Part shown: in pieces, positions 29,700-44,761 of the stretch | How the letters are laid out: each line of letters starts with the position of its first letter | Position numbering within the stretch: position 1 is the first letter of the stretch | Origin: Impatiens glandulifera | Taxonomy: Eukaryota; Streptophyta; Magnoliopsida; Ericales; Balsaminaceae | Reading direction: 5' to 3' | DNA length: 64,000 bases | NCBI RefSeq assembly: GCF_907164915.1 | Contig: NC_061869.1 | Span: 24,350,676-24,414,675 of the forward strand | Translations under genes and position numbers: made by a program | Notes under the pieces: generated by a model | What the model saw: only the letters and a program-made list of their open reading frames with translations | Database searches by the model: none | Told to the model about the DNA's origin: nothing

Positions 29700-30769
29700 G
29701 TTCGGTTTGTTTTGGGTTTTAAAAGATAATTTTTTGATGGTTTAATATTAAATTAAATGGAAAATAAATATTTCAATAGTTATATTTCAAAAACAAAACA
29801 AAAATACAATTAAGACATGTTTGATATGCATTTTTATACTCAAGAATTGAGAAAGAAAGAAATTGAATTGTTTGGTTGAAGGGTTAATTACTGAATATTT
29901 TTAAATTCATCTCTAAAATTTTAAATTAAAATAAATAAAATCTTATTTCTGTGATCCCCTCTCTCTCTCCTAATCTATTTTCTCTACAATAATCTTTACT
30001 GTTATTATAATTATAGCAATGATAAATTCAACGAAAAATTTAATAAAAATAAGTCTATGAATTCGACGTGGCTTGTCAAGTTGTTCCCACGTCCCGAAAT
30101 TGCTGTTTTCGGGTTCCGAAATCACTCATTTCGGGACAAAAAAAAATATTTTTTTTTGGTACGAAATGACCGTTTCGGGACTCGAAATGACCGTTTCGAG
30201 ACATTATGAAGTCGTTTCAGGACGTGAAATAAGTCTTTCGAGACATTTTGAAAATTTTCTCTCTCCTACCCACATGTCATGCCACGTTGATTCGTAATAT
30301 TTTGGTTAATAAATTAAGTGATATGATAAACGAATGAAATGATATTTTTAATTTTAGTTATTCAAATCATCCAATTAAACCAGACAGAAATTAGTATAAT
30401 TTTTCAATAATCAATGATTATTAAATATTTGTTCTTTTGTAATAGAAAAATCTTATAAACATAAATTCATCCGGTAAATAAAAAATATAATTTTAAATCT
30501 TTACAAAATAATTGATTGTGATCGATCTTCATAAACCTTCTTTCTCCTCCATAATTAATTAATTTAAATCCTTAAAAACAAATAATATTTACAAAATTAA
30601 ATTTATTTTATTTATTTAAAATTGTAACATTAAAATAACTTTTAAAATTATAAATTATAAATTTTAAAATCGTAAAATCTAACTAGTTTAAGAGTGTATT
30701 TAAATGTAAAATCATATCATTTAAAAACTATAATTTAAATCTATTATTTGTTAAATAAATTATTATGGA
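29700..30769. other. AT-rich DNA upstream of JAZ with a short GC-rich repeat patch
   Basis: Contains no gene I can support. The only structure is the repeat at 30092-30246, listed separately; the rest is AT-rich and likely includes JAZ upstream regulatory DNA. Confidence 0.4.
30092..30246 (+). repeat. Short repeats of a CGAAATGACCGTTTCGGGA type
   Basis: About seven diverged copies of a roughly 21-bp unit with internal dyad symmetry (CGAAA ... TTTCG), for example near 30161 and 30183. It stands out as GC-richer than the flanks. It may be part of an unrecognised foldback element. Confidence 0.5.
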
Positions 30770-32144
30770 TAGAAATAAGGTTTTTAACGACGAACATTAA
30801 CCACGGCGAAGAAAACAAAAGTCGTGATTAATAATATTTATTAGTGTCGACGTTACATCGCCGACACTATTAATATTATTAACGCGTCAACACTAATAAA
30901 TATTATTTACCACAACGGAACGATCGCCGACACTAATAAATATTATTAATCACGACGTAAAAAAATCTATCTATTGGTTAGAAACACATTTGTTGAATTT
31001 TCTCAATGATCATCAATCTTTTCTTGGCAATCTTCATCGTCTTCAATTAGTTATAATGAAGTAATTAAAGATGGAGATTTCGAAAGAGAGTCTGATTGTC
31101 TATTGGTTAGAAGCACTTCTCTTTAAGAAATTTTCTCAATAATCATCAATCTCTTATAGGTTATCTCCATCTTCAATTGGTTAAAATGAAATTAAAGATA
31201 GAAGTTTCCTAAGAGAGCGTGGTTGTCTATTGTCTATTATTTATTCAAATCATCCATCAATGTGGTTTATTTAATTATTTGATTATATATTATCGACATA
31301 TAAAGTTCTTCCTTCACTGCTTAAATAAAAAAGGGTATCTTCATATTCAATTATTTAAAAAGAAATTAAAGATGAAGATTTCCGAGAAGAGCCCAAATGG
31401 ATATTAGTTAGAAGCACATTGGTTGAATTTTTCGATGATCATCAATCTAATCTAAGATATCTCCATCTTCAAATGTCTAAAAGAAATTGAAGATGAAGAT
31501 ATTTCAGATGAGTCTCATTGTTTATTGTCTATTCAAATCATCCATCAATGTAATTTAATAATTTTTTGGAAAAGAATATTAACCACGACTTTAGGATAAG
31601 GCCGACGTTAATACATGTGAGTTACTACCGAAAACAAAGCGTTTTATGAAAAAGAATATTAACCACAGCTTTAGGATAAGGCCGTGGTTAATAGTATTTA
31701 TAATAACCACGACTTTAGGTTAAGGTCGGCGTTAATATAGGTGAGTTACTACCAAAACGAAGTGTTTTTTAGAAAAGAATATTAACTACGGCTTTAGGAC
31801 AAGGCCGTAGTTAATAATATTTTTCATTAACCATGGTTTTAGGATAAGACCGTAGTTAATATTCATTTAATGAATATTAACGTCGGCACACTCCAACGCC
31901 GAAATTAATACTCTTTATACATAAAACACTAGTCTTCTTTTCTTTCCATGTTCCTTCTTTCTTCTGTCGCCTTTCGCCTCCTCTCTCTCGCCGAATCCTC
32001 TCCATTCTCTCGTCGAATCCTCTCTTCTTTCTTTCTTCCTACTTTCATCCGCCTCGTTTAGCTGCCGAAAGTCACTTGTTGTTCGTTCGTAAGCCGTCCG
32101 CCTACTGCTTGTTGTTCGTCCGAAAACTACCATTCATTCTGCAG

Positions 32145-32639
32145 GTAATAATATATTCATATTTAGATTGATTTAAGTTTGATTAATAAGATAATTTTGA
32201 TTAGTGAATTATGTTTGATAAATTAGATTGATTTATTGAAAGATTTAGTGTTGTTTGATTTAGGTTGGTTTGATTTATTGATAGATTTAAGTTATTCAAT
32301 TTTGTTTGATTTAGGTTGGTTTGATTTATTGATAGATTTAAGTTGTTTGATTTTGTTTGATTTAGGTTGGTCTGATTTATTGATAGATTTATGTTGCTTT
32401 GATTTTGTTTGATTTAGGGTGTTTATATGTATATATTATTGATAGATTTAAGTTGATATTATTGATTTAGGTTTGAATGTTTGATTTAGGTTTGAATGTT
32501 TGATATATTTGATTAGTTGTTTGATTTTGTTTGATTTAGGTTGGTTTGATTTATTGATAGATTTAAGTTGTTTGCTTTTGTTTGATTTAGGTTGGTTTGA
32601 TTTATTGATAGATTTAGGTTTGTTTGATTAAATTTTCAG
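32145..32639 (+). repeat. Tandem repeat inside a leader intron of the CACTA gene
   Basis: Repeated units of TTTGATTTAGGTTGGTTTGA with TTATTGATAGATTTAAGTTG (period about 55-60 bp, four or more copies, 32210-32625). It sits between a CAG/GTAATA donor at 32145 and a TTTTCAG acceptor at 32639, so it would be within an intron before the ATG at 32640. Confidence 0.5.
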
Positions 32640-33480
32640 ATGGAGCAACAAATAGTAAGTTTTTGTAAGAGTATTAAATTTTCAGATTATCTAACAGATG
32701 ATAAGTATGTTATTTGTACAGAAGAGGGAGATTTGAAATCCTCCTAGTCATGCAGACTTCTTCCTATATGCGCATACTAAGAGACCAACCATCGAGGATC
32801 CGACTCCCGTGCGTTCTTTAAAAGTTTAGCATGCCATCGTAAGTTGTTATCCTTTCTATCGTTTTAGTTTGCATGTCTAAATTTAAAATTACTAACATTA
32901 ATTTTGTAAATGATTGTAGAATGTGATGCACGAGAGGCTAGAAGAAAACCCTAATATGTCGTCACTTGAGGTGTTTGAGACTACTTTGGGATGACAGGGA
33001 CACGGGAGGGTGATCGGGATGGGATCGGGAATATGTCCAACTCACTTTAGACTCGATCAATGGGGAATTTCTTCCTCGAGCGTCAACTCACGTGTGTCAC
33101 AACAAACGTTGATGAAGGAGAACAAGAACCTACGAGAGGAGATGAATCAGATGCGCGCACGATATGATGCTGATGCGAAGATGATATCACAACAAGATGT
33201 ACGGCAGGACGCTTTAAAGGCGCAGATTGAGGCACTTATGTCTAGTATGCAGCCCCATCCTCCTCCGATTAGTAATAATACTAGAATTGCATACGATTTT
33301 AGATTTTTGTATTACGATTTGAGATTTTTGTCAAATTTGAGATTTTTGTTGAATTTAGAATTATGTTTTATTTCTGAATGGTCTTTTTTTGTTAATAGTA
33401 AACATATGAAACAAGTTTTAAAAAATTCAAAAAATGACAAAAACACGAGAGCAATCAATATCAACGTCGGCATTAGGGGT
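32640..33480 (+). pseudogene. Fragment of a plant Ptta/En-Spm transposon protein gene
   Basis: Pieces in order: MEQQIVSFCKSIKF (32640) to a TAG; FFLYAHTKR with EDPTPVRSLKV (about 32755-32828); after a GT-AG-like gap, VMHERLEENPNMSSLEVFE (about 32920-32980), a TGA at 32992-32994, then HGRVIGMGSGICPTHFRLDQ and a coiled-coil-like tail (33010 onward: LMKENKNLREEMNQMRARY). This order matches the C-terminal region of plant proteins called transposase, Ptta/En/Spm. In CACTA elements it accompanies the transposase; its role is not well known. Stops make it a fragment. Confidence 0.6.
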
Positions 33481-33989
33481 GCCGACGTTCAAAAAGAATA
33501 ATATTAACTACGGATTTAGAAGAATGTCGACGTTAATAAAGGCTAAAACAACATGAGAGCAACGATTATCAATATATAAGTATTAATCACAGTTTTATTC
33601 TAATGTCGACCTTAATAATATCATTTTATTAACCACGACTTTATCATAAAGCGACCTTAATAATATCATTTATTAACCACGGATTTAGGATAGCCGACCT
33701 TAATAATATCATTTATTAACCACGACTTTATACTAAATCCGACCTTAATAATATTATTTATTAACCACGGTTTTATCCTAAAGCGACCTTAATAATATCA
33801 TTTATTAACCACGGTTTTAGGGAAAGATCATCGTGGTTAAAAATAAAAAAAAAAACTTTTAACGTTCAAATATTTAACGTCGATGGGCGACGGTTTTGGT
33901 AGCCGACATTAATAAATACTAGCGTTGGTATTAGGGCTTTTAACGACGACCTTTACCGTCGCTAATAGTATAATTTCCTGTACTCTCAC

Positions 33990-34690
<701 letters not shown>

Positions 34691-34699
34691 GATTTTGTA

Positions 34700-36541
<1,842 letters not shown>

Positions 36542-36737
36542 TATAAATTGTTTAAACACAACAAAAACAAATCATGACATCGTTTTTTCAAACAGTTCAT
36601 GATTTACTGGATGTCGTCAGGTAGAAATACGCCGGAAGAATGTGGTCCTCTGTTTTCTATGTGGTGACATCCTATAAATTATGGAATATTTAAAAAACGA
36701 TGTTATGCTTTATTTCGTTGTTCTTAAACAATTTATA
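36542..36737. mobile_element. Small foldback (MITE-like) element
   Basis: Imperfect inverted arms of about 80 bp: the left arm starts TATAAATTGTTTAAACACAA and contains ACATCGTTTTTT; the right arm is its complement (AAAAAACGATGTTATG ... TTCTTAAACAATTTATA). The centre has GGATGTCGTCAGG against GTGGTGACATCC. No clear TSD beyond AT. Family unknown. Confidence 0.55.
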
Positions 36738-38133
36738 TATGTTTTCTAAGGTACGTTTATATGATTCAACTTCATATAATTACTTTTTAATTAAATAGAA
36801 TAAATTATATATAACTTAATGGTAAGTAATTTAATTTAATTAAAAATAAATAAGTTCAAGAGTTTTTAATTAGAAAGGATAAATTATATATTATTGAATC
36901 TAGGTTATTTATTAGGAATTAACAAGTTAGAATTTGAAAGAATGTTTTTAATTAGAAATAAATATATTATATTGTATATTACTATTTATGTTATAAAATA
37001 ATAAGAATTAATAAATTAGACCTATGTTATATAGTTATACATAAATAAATAAATAAATATATATATATATATAGTTATATATATATATATATAGTTATAT
37101 ATATATATAGTTATATATAAATAAGTACGGCATGATGCCTCCGTCCTAATTATATAAAATAGTATGTTTGTAGATAATATTTTTTAAACCTTCTTTGTCA
37201 TTCACATGTACTCACATCTTATTTTATTTCATTACACTTTAAGATTTAAAAATATGACATATATAGACGTATTTTTTAAAAATAGAATGATACAAAACTA
37301 GACACAAAACTAGACACATACTTAAATCTAGATTTAACTTTAAACGCATACCCTATGATTGGACAAATAAGTTGTAAAATAATATTCTTTTAATGGCCAA
37401 TAGTTTAAAGTAAATACTATCACGTGACATACACGTACATAGCGCGAAAACACTTTTTCAAATGTAACCAAGTATTGAATCAAGAACAAATTCTCTAAAA
37501 TGCGTTTAAACACGTAAACTATTTTTTCTTTCATAATTTCTTGAGTAATAAATTTGGTGGCGACTCTAACAAAATTAAAGCTAATTTAAATCAATGTTTT
37601 TAAATGTACTTTATTCAAGTCTACAATTTTGGTGCATCATGTAGAGAAGGTAAGTTATGAGGCGTAACTATCGAGTAACGAAAATTCGTTCTTGGAAAAT
37701 TTCGATTTTTAATGTTATGGGATGGTAATTCATTTCCAAAATGAAAAACATTAAAAATATTTTAATTATTCTATGAGCATTATTCATTTTTATAACAAAT
37801 AATATATTTTTAAATAATAAAACTTTGTAATTAACAATCTTACTCAATTTTGTACAATTATTTCATTAAACACATTATTTAAACTATCAATTAACTAATA
37901 TATATTTATAATATATATATATATATATCCAATAAATTTTTTATTAAAATAATACATTTTTCTATTAAATCAAACAACATTATTTTAATAACCAATAATT
38001 TATATAAATAATTTTACAATAAATTATTAATAGGATATTTGTAATATTTTTTTTAAAAAATGAGCCAAATAAATTGTTTTCATTTTTTTAAATCTAAAAA
38101 TATATATTTATACAAATTATAATAAAATACTAA
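36738..38133. other. AT-rich intergenic DNA
   Basis: No gene seen. Several TATATATATAGT repeats near 37050-37120. The segment 37270-37360 resembles, in reverse, the sequence at 47285-47330, so both may belong to one dispersed repeat family. Confidence 0.5.
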
Positions 38134-38142
38134 TTTTAAAAA

Positions 38143-39214
38143 GGAAAAAAGCTCACTTAGACGTATGTACTTGTACAACTAGCTCACTTAGACGTATGTA
38201 CTAATAAAAGGTCATTTAAACGTACTTACTATCAAAAATTGGCTCATTTAGCCTCTTTTAGTAAACCATGATTAATTTTTATTGTTTAATTTATATATTT
38301 AATAATTAAATATTAATATATTTTCTCTCTCATTCCTTTTCATTTATTACTAATAAATTCCTTTTCATTTATTACTAATAAATTCCTTTTCATTTATTAC
38401 TAATAAATGAACCCTCTATTTTTTTATTATTTTTTTTATTATTTCTATATGAACATTTATTATTGATTATTTTAATTTTATTTAATATATATATATGAGT
38501 ATTCATCATTAATTATTTTAACTTTATATTTTTTCTTCTTTCTTATATTTATATTCACATAGATTATTAATTATTTAAAATTGTTTGGTTTCAATGATTG
38601 AATATAACAATGAAAATCCTTTCAATAATGAAAATTCTTTCAACAATAAAAATTCTTCAACACAAAAATAAATTAATTAAAAATTGGATAATAATAAAAA
38701 CTCATTCATCAAATCCAAAAGAGTAATAATCAAATATTAGACAAAACAATGCACTTACTACTATAAGTCGTGAATAAAATTAAACAAAAAATTATTAATT
38801 TTATTTTTGTTTATATTAAATTAAATAAGAAAAAATTATTCAATAAAATATTACAGTAAAACATAAAATTTATAAATAAGTTGTTAAATATTTTTCGAAA
38901 ATGAGAATTTAAGCAATATGAGAAATAAAAACTAATAAAAATGGAAGATAACATATAAAAGAGAAATTAATATTAAAATAATAAAAAAAATTAAGAATAA
39001 AATAAATTATCTGGTTTAATTAATGAAAAAGAAGGAGAGAGAAAATATATTAATATTTAATTAATAAATATATAAATAAAAGTTAACCATGGTTAGTAAA
39101 AGAGGCTAATTGAGCCCATTTTTGATAGTACATATGTTTAAATGATCTTTTATTAGTACATACGTCTAAATGAGCTAGTTGTACAAGTACATACGTCTAA
39201 GTGAGCTTTTTTCC
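38143..39214. mobile_element. Mutator-type long-TIR element with a 9-bp TSD
   Basis: Terminal inverted repeats of about 130-140 bp begin GGAAAAAAGCTCACTTAGAC and extend to the CCATGGTTA region at each side. Both sides are flanked by the same 9 bases, TTTTAAAAA (38134-38142 and 39215-39223), the TSD length of Mutator-like elements. The 0.8-kb centre is AT-rich and non-coding, with a 25-bp tandem triplicate (TTCCTTTTCATTTATTACTA type) at about 38334-38408. Non-autonomous. Confidence 0.75.
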
Positions 39215-39223
39215 TTTTAAAAA

Positions 39224-41304
39224 ATATTTATATAACCTAAATCAAACAAGTCCCAAAAAAAGATAAAGATGGTGTCAGAAGAAACGTGAGGTGGTTTAGA
39301 AACGTGAAAGAAAAAAGAAGGCGGCAATTATAGGTCAGCTTGTGAATTAGTAGCTTACACGTGGAGGCTAAATATTGGTGATCTTCACGTGATAGTTGAT
39401 AAAGAACATATATTATTCTACTACGTGTTGAAATATAAATGGATGCTCAAGATGATAACATTTTTTTCTCGTGCCTAAATTCTTCTTTTGTGATTCCTCA
39501 TTTTCTTGGGCAGGTTTGCACACTTTTCTAAATAAATTAAATATATATAAGAATAAAGTGAACATTTTTTTCTCGTGCCATTAACGTGTTTAGTGATCTT
39601 CTATTCCTTTTTCTTTGATTTCATTGGAAGGTGTGTGAGTTTTTTTAAAGAATGTTTGGTTGATGTTACAAATTATTTTAACAACATAATTAGGAAATAT
39701 GAATGTGTATTATTTTTCATACAATTTATGTTTTGTATATTATATAAAATGTCATAATTTAAAAAACAAATCGAAATAATGTCCATATAATAAGGACATT
39801 TATTCTAGAAACTTAGAGATCCATGATGTTGGTTATTTGAGATAATATTTGACATGTTTTTATAAAAAAATGGTTTTCTTAAATTGATTTACATAAACTT
39901 TTTAAATTTAATTAATAATAAAATAATAAAATGGTAGTATTTGGATTTTAATTAGATTAAATATTATAATGTTTTATTTAAAATTTTAATTTTATAAAAT
40001 AAATGTATTTTGATTCATAGATAAGAGTTATTGAATGTTTGAAAAAAAATGGGTCAAATTGTTATTTGAGAGTTGAATTAATTGAGTCAATTTTACTATA
40101 AGAGATTTTTTCAAAACGAATAAAAAATGTCAAAAAGAATAAAACGTTTGTTAAATTATTTTTGTTTTTTTAATTAATTTTTATGATGTTAAATAAATAA
40201 TATTTAAAAATGTTTTGAATGTATTTTTTAATTTTTTTTTAACTTGAGTATTATTTTTAGGATTTATGTATTCTAATTTAAGAAGAAAAAATATTCATGT
40301 ATTGTTTCGACATCTATGATAATTACCATTTATCCTGTTTGTGTGGAAGAATATTTTGTCGATGGCTACTTCTCAGGATACAACGAAATCTGTAATGATT
40401 TAACACACAAAATTAATACACAACAAATTTGACAAAAATATTTAAATCACAGTCACCAGATTTCACTTTGCTAAAAGTAATAAAAAAAAGAAAATGACTT
40501 TTGAAATTATAGAATTATAAAGAGTGAGACGATTCACTAAAATGAATTAGAATGAAAGAAATATATATGATTGAAAATTAAATCATTAAATAAATAAAAT
40601 AATATATTAATAAGGCATTCATCTATTCATCCAATTATTCACCTCCTTTCTTTGTAGTTTCATTCTTCTATTCATAAGGATCAATAATAATTGATATATT
40701 AAAATAACAATTAACCCTATTAAATGTATTAACATTATTTAATTGTTATTTAAGATATTAATGTTAATCAAATAATTAATAAATTTATTATTTATTTAAA
40801 ATAAATTTCACAAGTACTTAATTCAAATTTGAATTTAGTATGAATTTATTCCATCAAATTCTAAGTTTTATTCATTAATAATAAATAGAATGAGTTTAAT
40901 TTAAATCTGAATTTCTTGACATTGCTCACTTTGTTGAGTTTCCATTTGATAAGAAACTTGGACATTCCTAGGTAAATAACATGGGAAATTAGTTGTATAG
41001 TTTCGAGGGAAGGATTTCTGAAGACCACGACAAAAATGATGTATATATGGAATAGAATTATAGATATAGATAATATTAATTTTACATCATTTGTTTTGTT
41101 TTAGAAGAAGGATAGTACTAATATTATCATGTATTGTTTTAGATGTATTGTTTTAGATGGTCCAGTTTGTGGGTGTAAAAGAAAGATATTAATAAGTGTA
41201 ATGTTAACAACTGAGTTTCTTTCTCTATATATTATTATTGTAAATTCCTTTTCTAAGAAAGTTCATTCAAGTATTATTATTTATTTATTGTATTTAGAGT
41301 ATAA
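39224..41304. other. AT-rich intergenic DNA
   Basis: About 2 kb with no ORF of note and no repeat I can name. Confidence 0.5.
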
Positions 41305-41806
41305 TGTTATGTCTCATTCAAGGAGATGTAGAGTCTTATTAAAGTCTTAACTTCATAGTGCGCTAATCTTTCTAGGCCAATCACCTAACTAAACCAACCA
41401 AAAACATATTCTAGTAGAAGAAAATGCCCTAGATTAATGCATCATTAATTGGTAGTTACAAAAAATGCCTAGATTAATGCATCATTAATTAGTAGTTAAA
41501 ATTTATGCCATAAATTAGTGTATCATTAATTAATAATTAAAAGACATATGCTAAATTAGTGCGTCATTAATTGGCAGTTAGAAGATATGTCCTAAATTAG
41601 TGCGTCATTAATGTTATAATTATAATTAGTCATATAAAACCTTAAAAGTAGTACATTATAATTACCCAATATTCAATCAATACAATTCTTATTCACAAGT
41701 TCTTTCTCTTTCTAAGTGTTTTTCTTGTATTGTCTAAAAAGTTTACTAGTTAGAACTTGAGTCGATCTAGCTTAGTGCCATACGGGTCGAGTTTCAGCCC
41801 GTGACA
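41305..41806 (+). repeat. 5' LTR of the gag-protease element
   Basis: 502 bp, TGTTATGT... to ...CCCGTGACA. It matches the 3' copy in segments such as ATTAGTGCGTCATTAAT, ACCAATACAATT and GTCGATCTAG. It contains several diverged copies of a roughly 50-bp unit ending ATTAATTGGCAGTTA. Confidence 0.75.
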
Positions 41807-41852
41807 AATGGAATCAGAGTAAAGTTGTGCTTCTGCATTCAAGCTGCAAGAG

Positions 41853-43325
41853 ATGAATTCAAGTACTGCCGTCATTAAGGTTCCGACTGAGCAACTTAAG
41901 GACAAGGGATCCAAGAGGTATAAGTTCGTCGAGAAAGGTGCTTCCATGGAAGCGCGGGTGACCCACCTTGAGGAATGTATGATTGAGCACCAAGAAGCTC
42001 TCGAAGTGTTTAGCGAGGTGGCCTATAGAGTGACGGTGTTGGAGAATTAGGTCATGAGGATCATTAACAATTTGAATTGTAGCATTCGTGATGAAGTTCT
42101 TGGATCGGTTCGAGAGGAGGTTAATGATATTCGACATGAAGTACTCGAGACTATCTGAGGATAAGTCCATGCGATGATTGACGCTCTCCGAAGGGAAATG
42201 ATGGGGAGGCTTAATGTGTTGAAAGGTTAGATTAGGTGGAATGAAGGGGAACTTCGAGGTGCGACAGCTCATCGAATGGATGTTCCCAAGCCAACTCCGT
42301 TCAAAGGCTAGATGAGTGCAAGGGAAGTTGAGGACTTCTTTTGGAACATGTGACGATATTTTCAGGCATCAAGCATACTTGATGATCGCATTAAGTTGTA
42401 GACGACCCCTTTCTTCTTGATAGAGATGGCGCTATTGTGGTGGAGAAGGCGTGCAACAGACATTGAACGAGGTACATTGAGGATGAAAACATGAGAAGCC
42501 TTTAAGACCGAGTTCAAACTCCAATTCTTCCCAAAGAACACCGATTTTGAGGCACGAAAGCGGCTAAGTCAACTTGTGCACAATAGAACCATTAATGAGT
42601 ATGTGAAGGAGTTCCAAGAATTTATACTCTAGTTACCTAATCTAACGAAACATGAGGCTCTGTTCGCGTTTGTTAACGACCTAAAAACTTGGACATAGTT
42701 AGAGCTATAAAGAGCCACGGTGAAAAACGTCTCCAAGGAAATTGTGGTTGCGGAGAACCTGATCGAGCCTAAGGTGTCCGTGGACAGGCCAAAATTTATC
42801 AAAGATGATGAGGAGAAAGGTGGGGTTGACCATCCACATGATAAGGAGAAAGATGGGGGAGACCGTCCACCCAAGAAGTGGCATCCACACAAAAATTTTA
42901 GGAGGCAAACCGACGAATCGAGTAAGCCAAGAGTCTATCATATTTGTGGTGCTCATAATCACATAAATTTTATATGTCGTTTTAAGGGGGGAAATATTGT
43001 CGAAGTTAAAGGGACTGAGCCCTTAGAGGAAAATGTAGGGTCTCGAGTGATATCCTTAAGACTACTCAATAATGTGTAGGCTAGTGTTGCGGAACCGATC
43101 AAGGGAACAAAAAGGGGGTCGATGTTCATGGATGCCTTGATCGGGAGAAGGCACATCAAAGCACTAATGGATATTGGAGCTACTCACAACTTCATGCTTG
43201 AAGGTGTGGCTAAAGCGTTGGGTCTTCGCATCCACCCATCGAGAGGGACAATAAAGTCTATGAATACAAAAACTAGGCCGGTGATCGGGGAGGCTAAGAA
43301 AGTGCACACTAGGATCGAAGACTAG
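41853..43325 (+). pseudogene. gag plus aspartic protease remnant
   Basis: A single frame with many stops (the first TAG at 42048-42050). The gag core reads SAREVEDFFWNM, ASSILDDRIK, MALLWWRRRATD, FKTEFKLQFFPKNTDFEARK and LVHNRTINEYVKEFQEF, the retrotransposon gag domain of Gypsy elements. A C-rich region (CGAHNHINFIC) is a decayed zinc knuckle. The protease part reads ALMDIGATHNFM, with Ile where the D-T-G triad has Thr. Not functional. Confidence 0.75.
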
Positions 43326-44044
43326 AAGGGAGCGATCTCATTTACGTTAGTCCCTATGGATGACTATGGTGTAGTGTTGAAACTATAGTGGTTCGATTAG
43401 GTATGTGCTTGTATAATGCCTTATTCTGATTCCTTAACCATTATGGATCACGGGAAGACTATTGTGATACCAATAAGAAGAGAATCAGAGCAAATTAATA
43501 TGTTCTCGACAATGCGGTTCAACTGAGGTCGCAAACATGGTAAGAGACATTTTCCATTATTGTAAGGATGGATGATGGGGATGGGTCTAAAGGAAAAGAG
43601 GAAGTACCCGAGTAAGTCCAAATAGTGTGTGGATGCCTTCAATGGGCTCAAGGCCAAAGACACCACACAACCATCTACTCCACAAAGTTTGGCCACTAGT
43701 TACGTTGGTCAAACCCTTATAAGAGGAAGAAGATCTTGCTTGGGCATCTTTGGACGAAGACACCAAGAAGATGAAGAAATGGGTAGATTTAAAGTGGCGT
43801 GTAGTTAGGGGGGTCGAGGAATGGGGAAATTACACTTGCAACAATGTAAGTCTCTACAATCTATGCTCAAGGGACTTATGTGCAGATACGTGAGACCGTT
43901 TAAAATCGAGCAGCATGGGGGAAACTTTACCCGTTTATGATAATTACTGAAAAAAGATGATCACTTGTGGTAATTCAAGTAGAAGATTGAAGAGTACCGG
44001 TCTAAGGTCGAGCTAATGACGACCACAACTTAGGTGGGGGAGAA
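43326..44044 (+). other. Interior end of the gag-protease element
   Basis: Protease continuation for about 25 codons (SFTLVPMDDYGVVLKL), then non-coding sequence up to the polypurine run. No RT motif is present, so pol was deleted here. Confidence 0.6.
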
Positions 44045-44675
44045 TGTTACAGCCATTAGTGTCACGGTCCATTCATAGGGATGTCGAGGCTCATTAAAGT
44101 CTTGACCTCACAATGCGCTAATATTTCTAGCCCAATGGGAGGCCCTATTGCCTAAGTAGGCCCAACCCAATGAATATTCTAGTTGAAGGAATGCCCTAAA
44201 TTAGTGCATTATTAATTGACCGTTAAAAGAAATGTCCTATATTGAGGCATCATTAATTGACAGTTAAAAGGTATGCCCTAAATTAGTGCATCAATTAGGT
44301 AAAAGGCATGTGTTAAATTTGTGCGTCGTTAATTGGCAGCTAGAAGGCATGTCCTAAATTAGTGCGTTATTAATGTTGTAATCTATATATATATATATAT
44401 AATGATGCTTAATTTTTAAAGTGTCCGGATTGCCGGGTCGAGAGCTGTGGTTAATTTGGATATTTGGTTGGATTGTGAGTTGACCCGCTTTTAAATTTAA
44501 AACGGTTAAAAATAAAATTAAAAATGCTAGAGGTATGTTTCGAACTTGCAACCTAACAAAACAAGTAAAACTCTTTAACCAACTAGACTACAAAGACTTT
44601 ATATTTTAAATTCAACACAAAATTTGATAAAAGCGGGACGTTTTAATATTAATATAAGTTCAACTTTTTAACTAA

Positions 44676-44761
<86 letters not shown>

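Larger units (their letters stand above)
30770..33985 (+). mobile_element. Decayed CACTA (En/Spm-like) DNA transposon
   Basis: Both ends are dense in short repeats of the GCCGACGTTAATA / TTAACCACGACTTTAGG type (30790-30960, 31565-31900, 33450-33930), like CACTA subterminal repeats. The right end reads CTAATAGTATAATTTCCTGTACTC, a degraded form of the usual terminal TTTCTTGTAGTG. The left end, GATAGAAATAAGG at about 30768, is a weak mirror of it. The interior carries a fragment of the Ptta/En-Spm accessory gene. No intact transposase is present, so it is non-autonomous. No 3-bp TSD could be fixed, so the boundaries are approximate. Confidence 0.6.

Noticed and set aside
37540..37600. TTTGGTGGCGACTCTAAC as a Gypsy LTR end or primer-site signal
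   Set aside because: Recalls plant Gypsy sequence, but there is no partner LTR or coding region around it.
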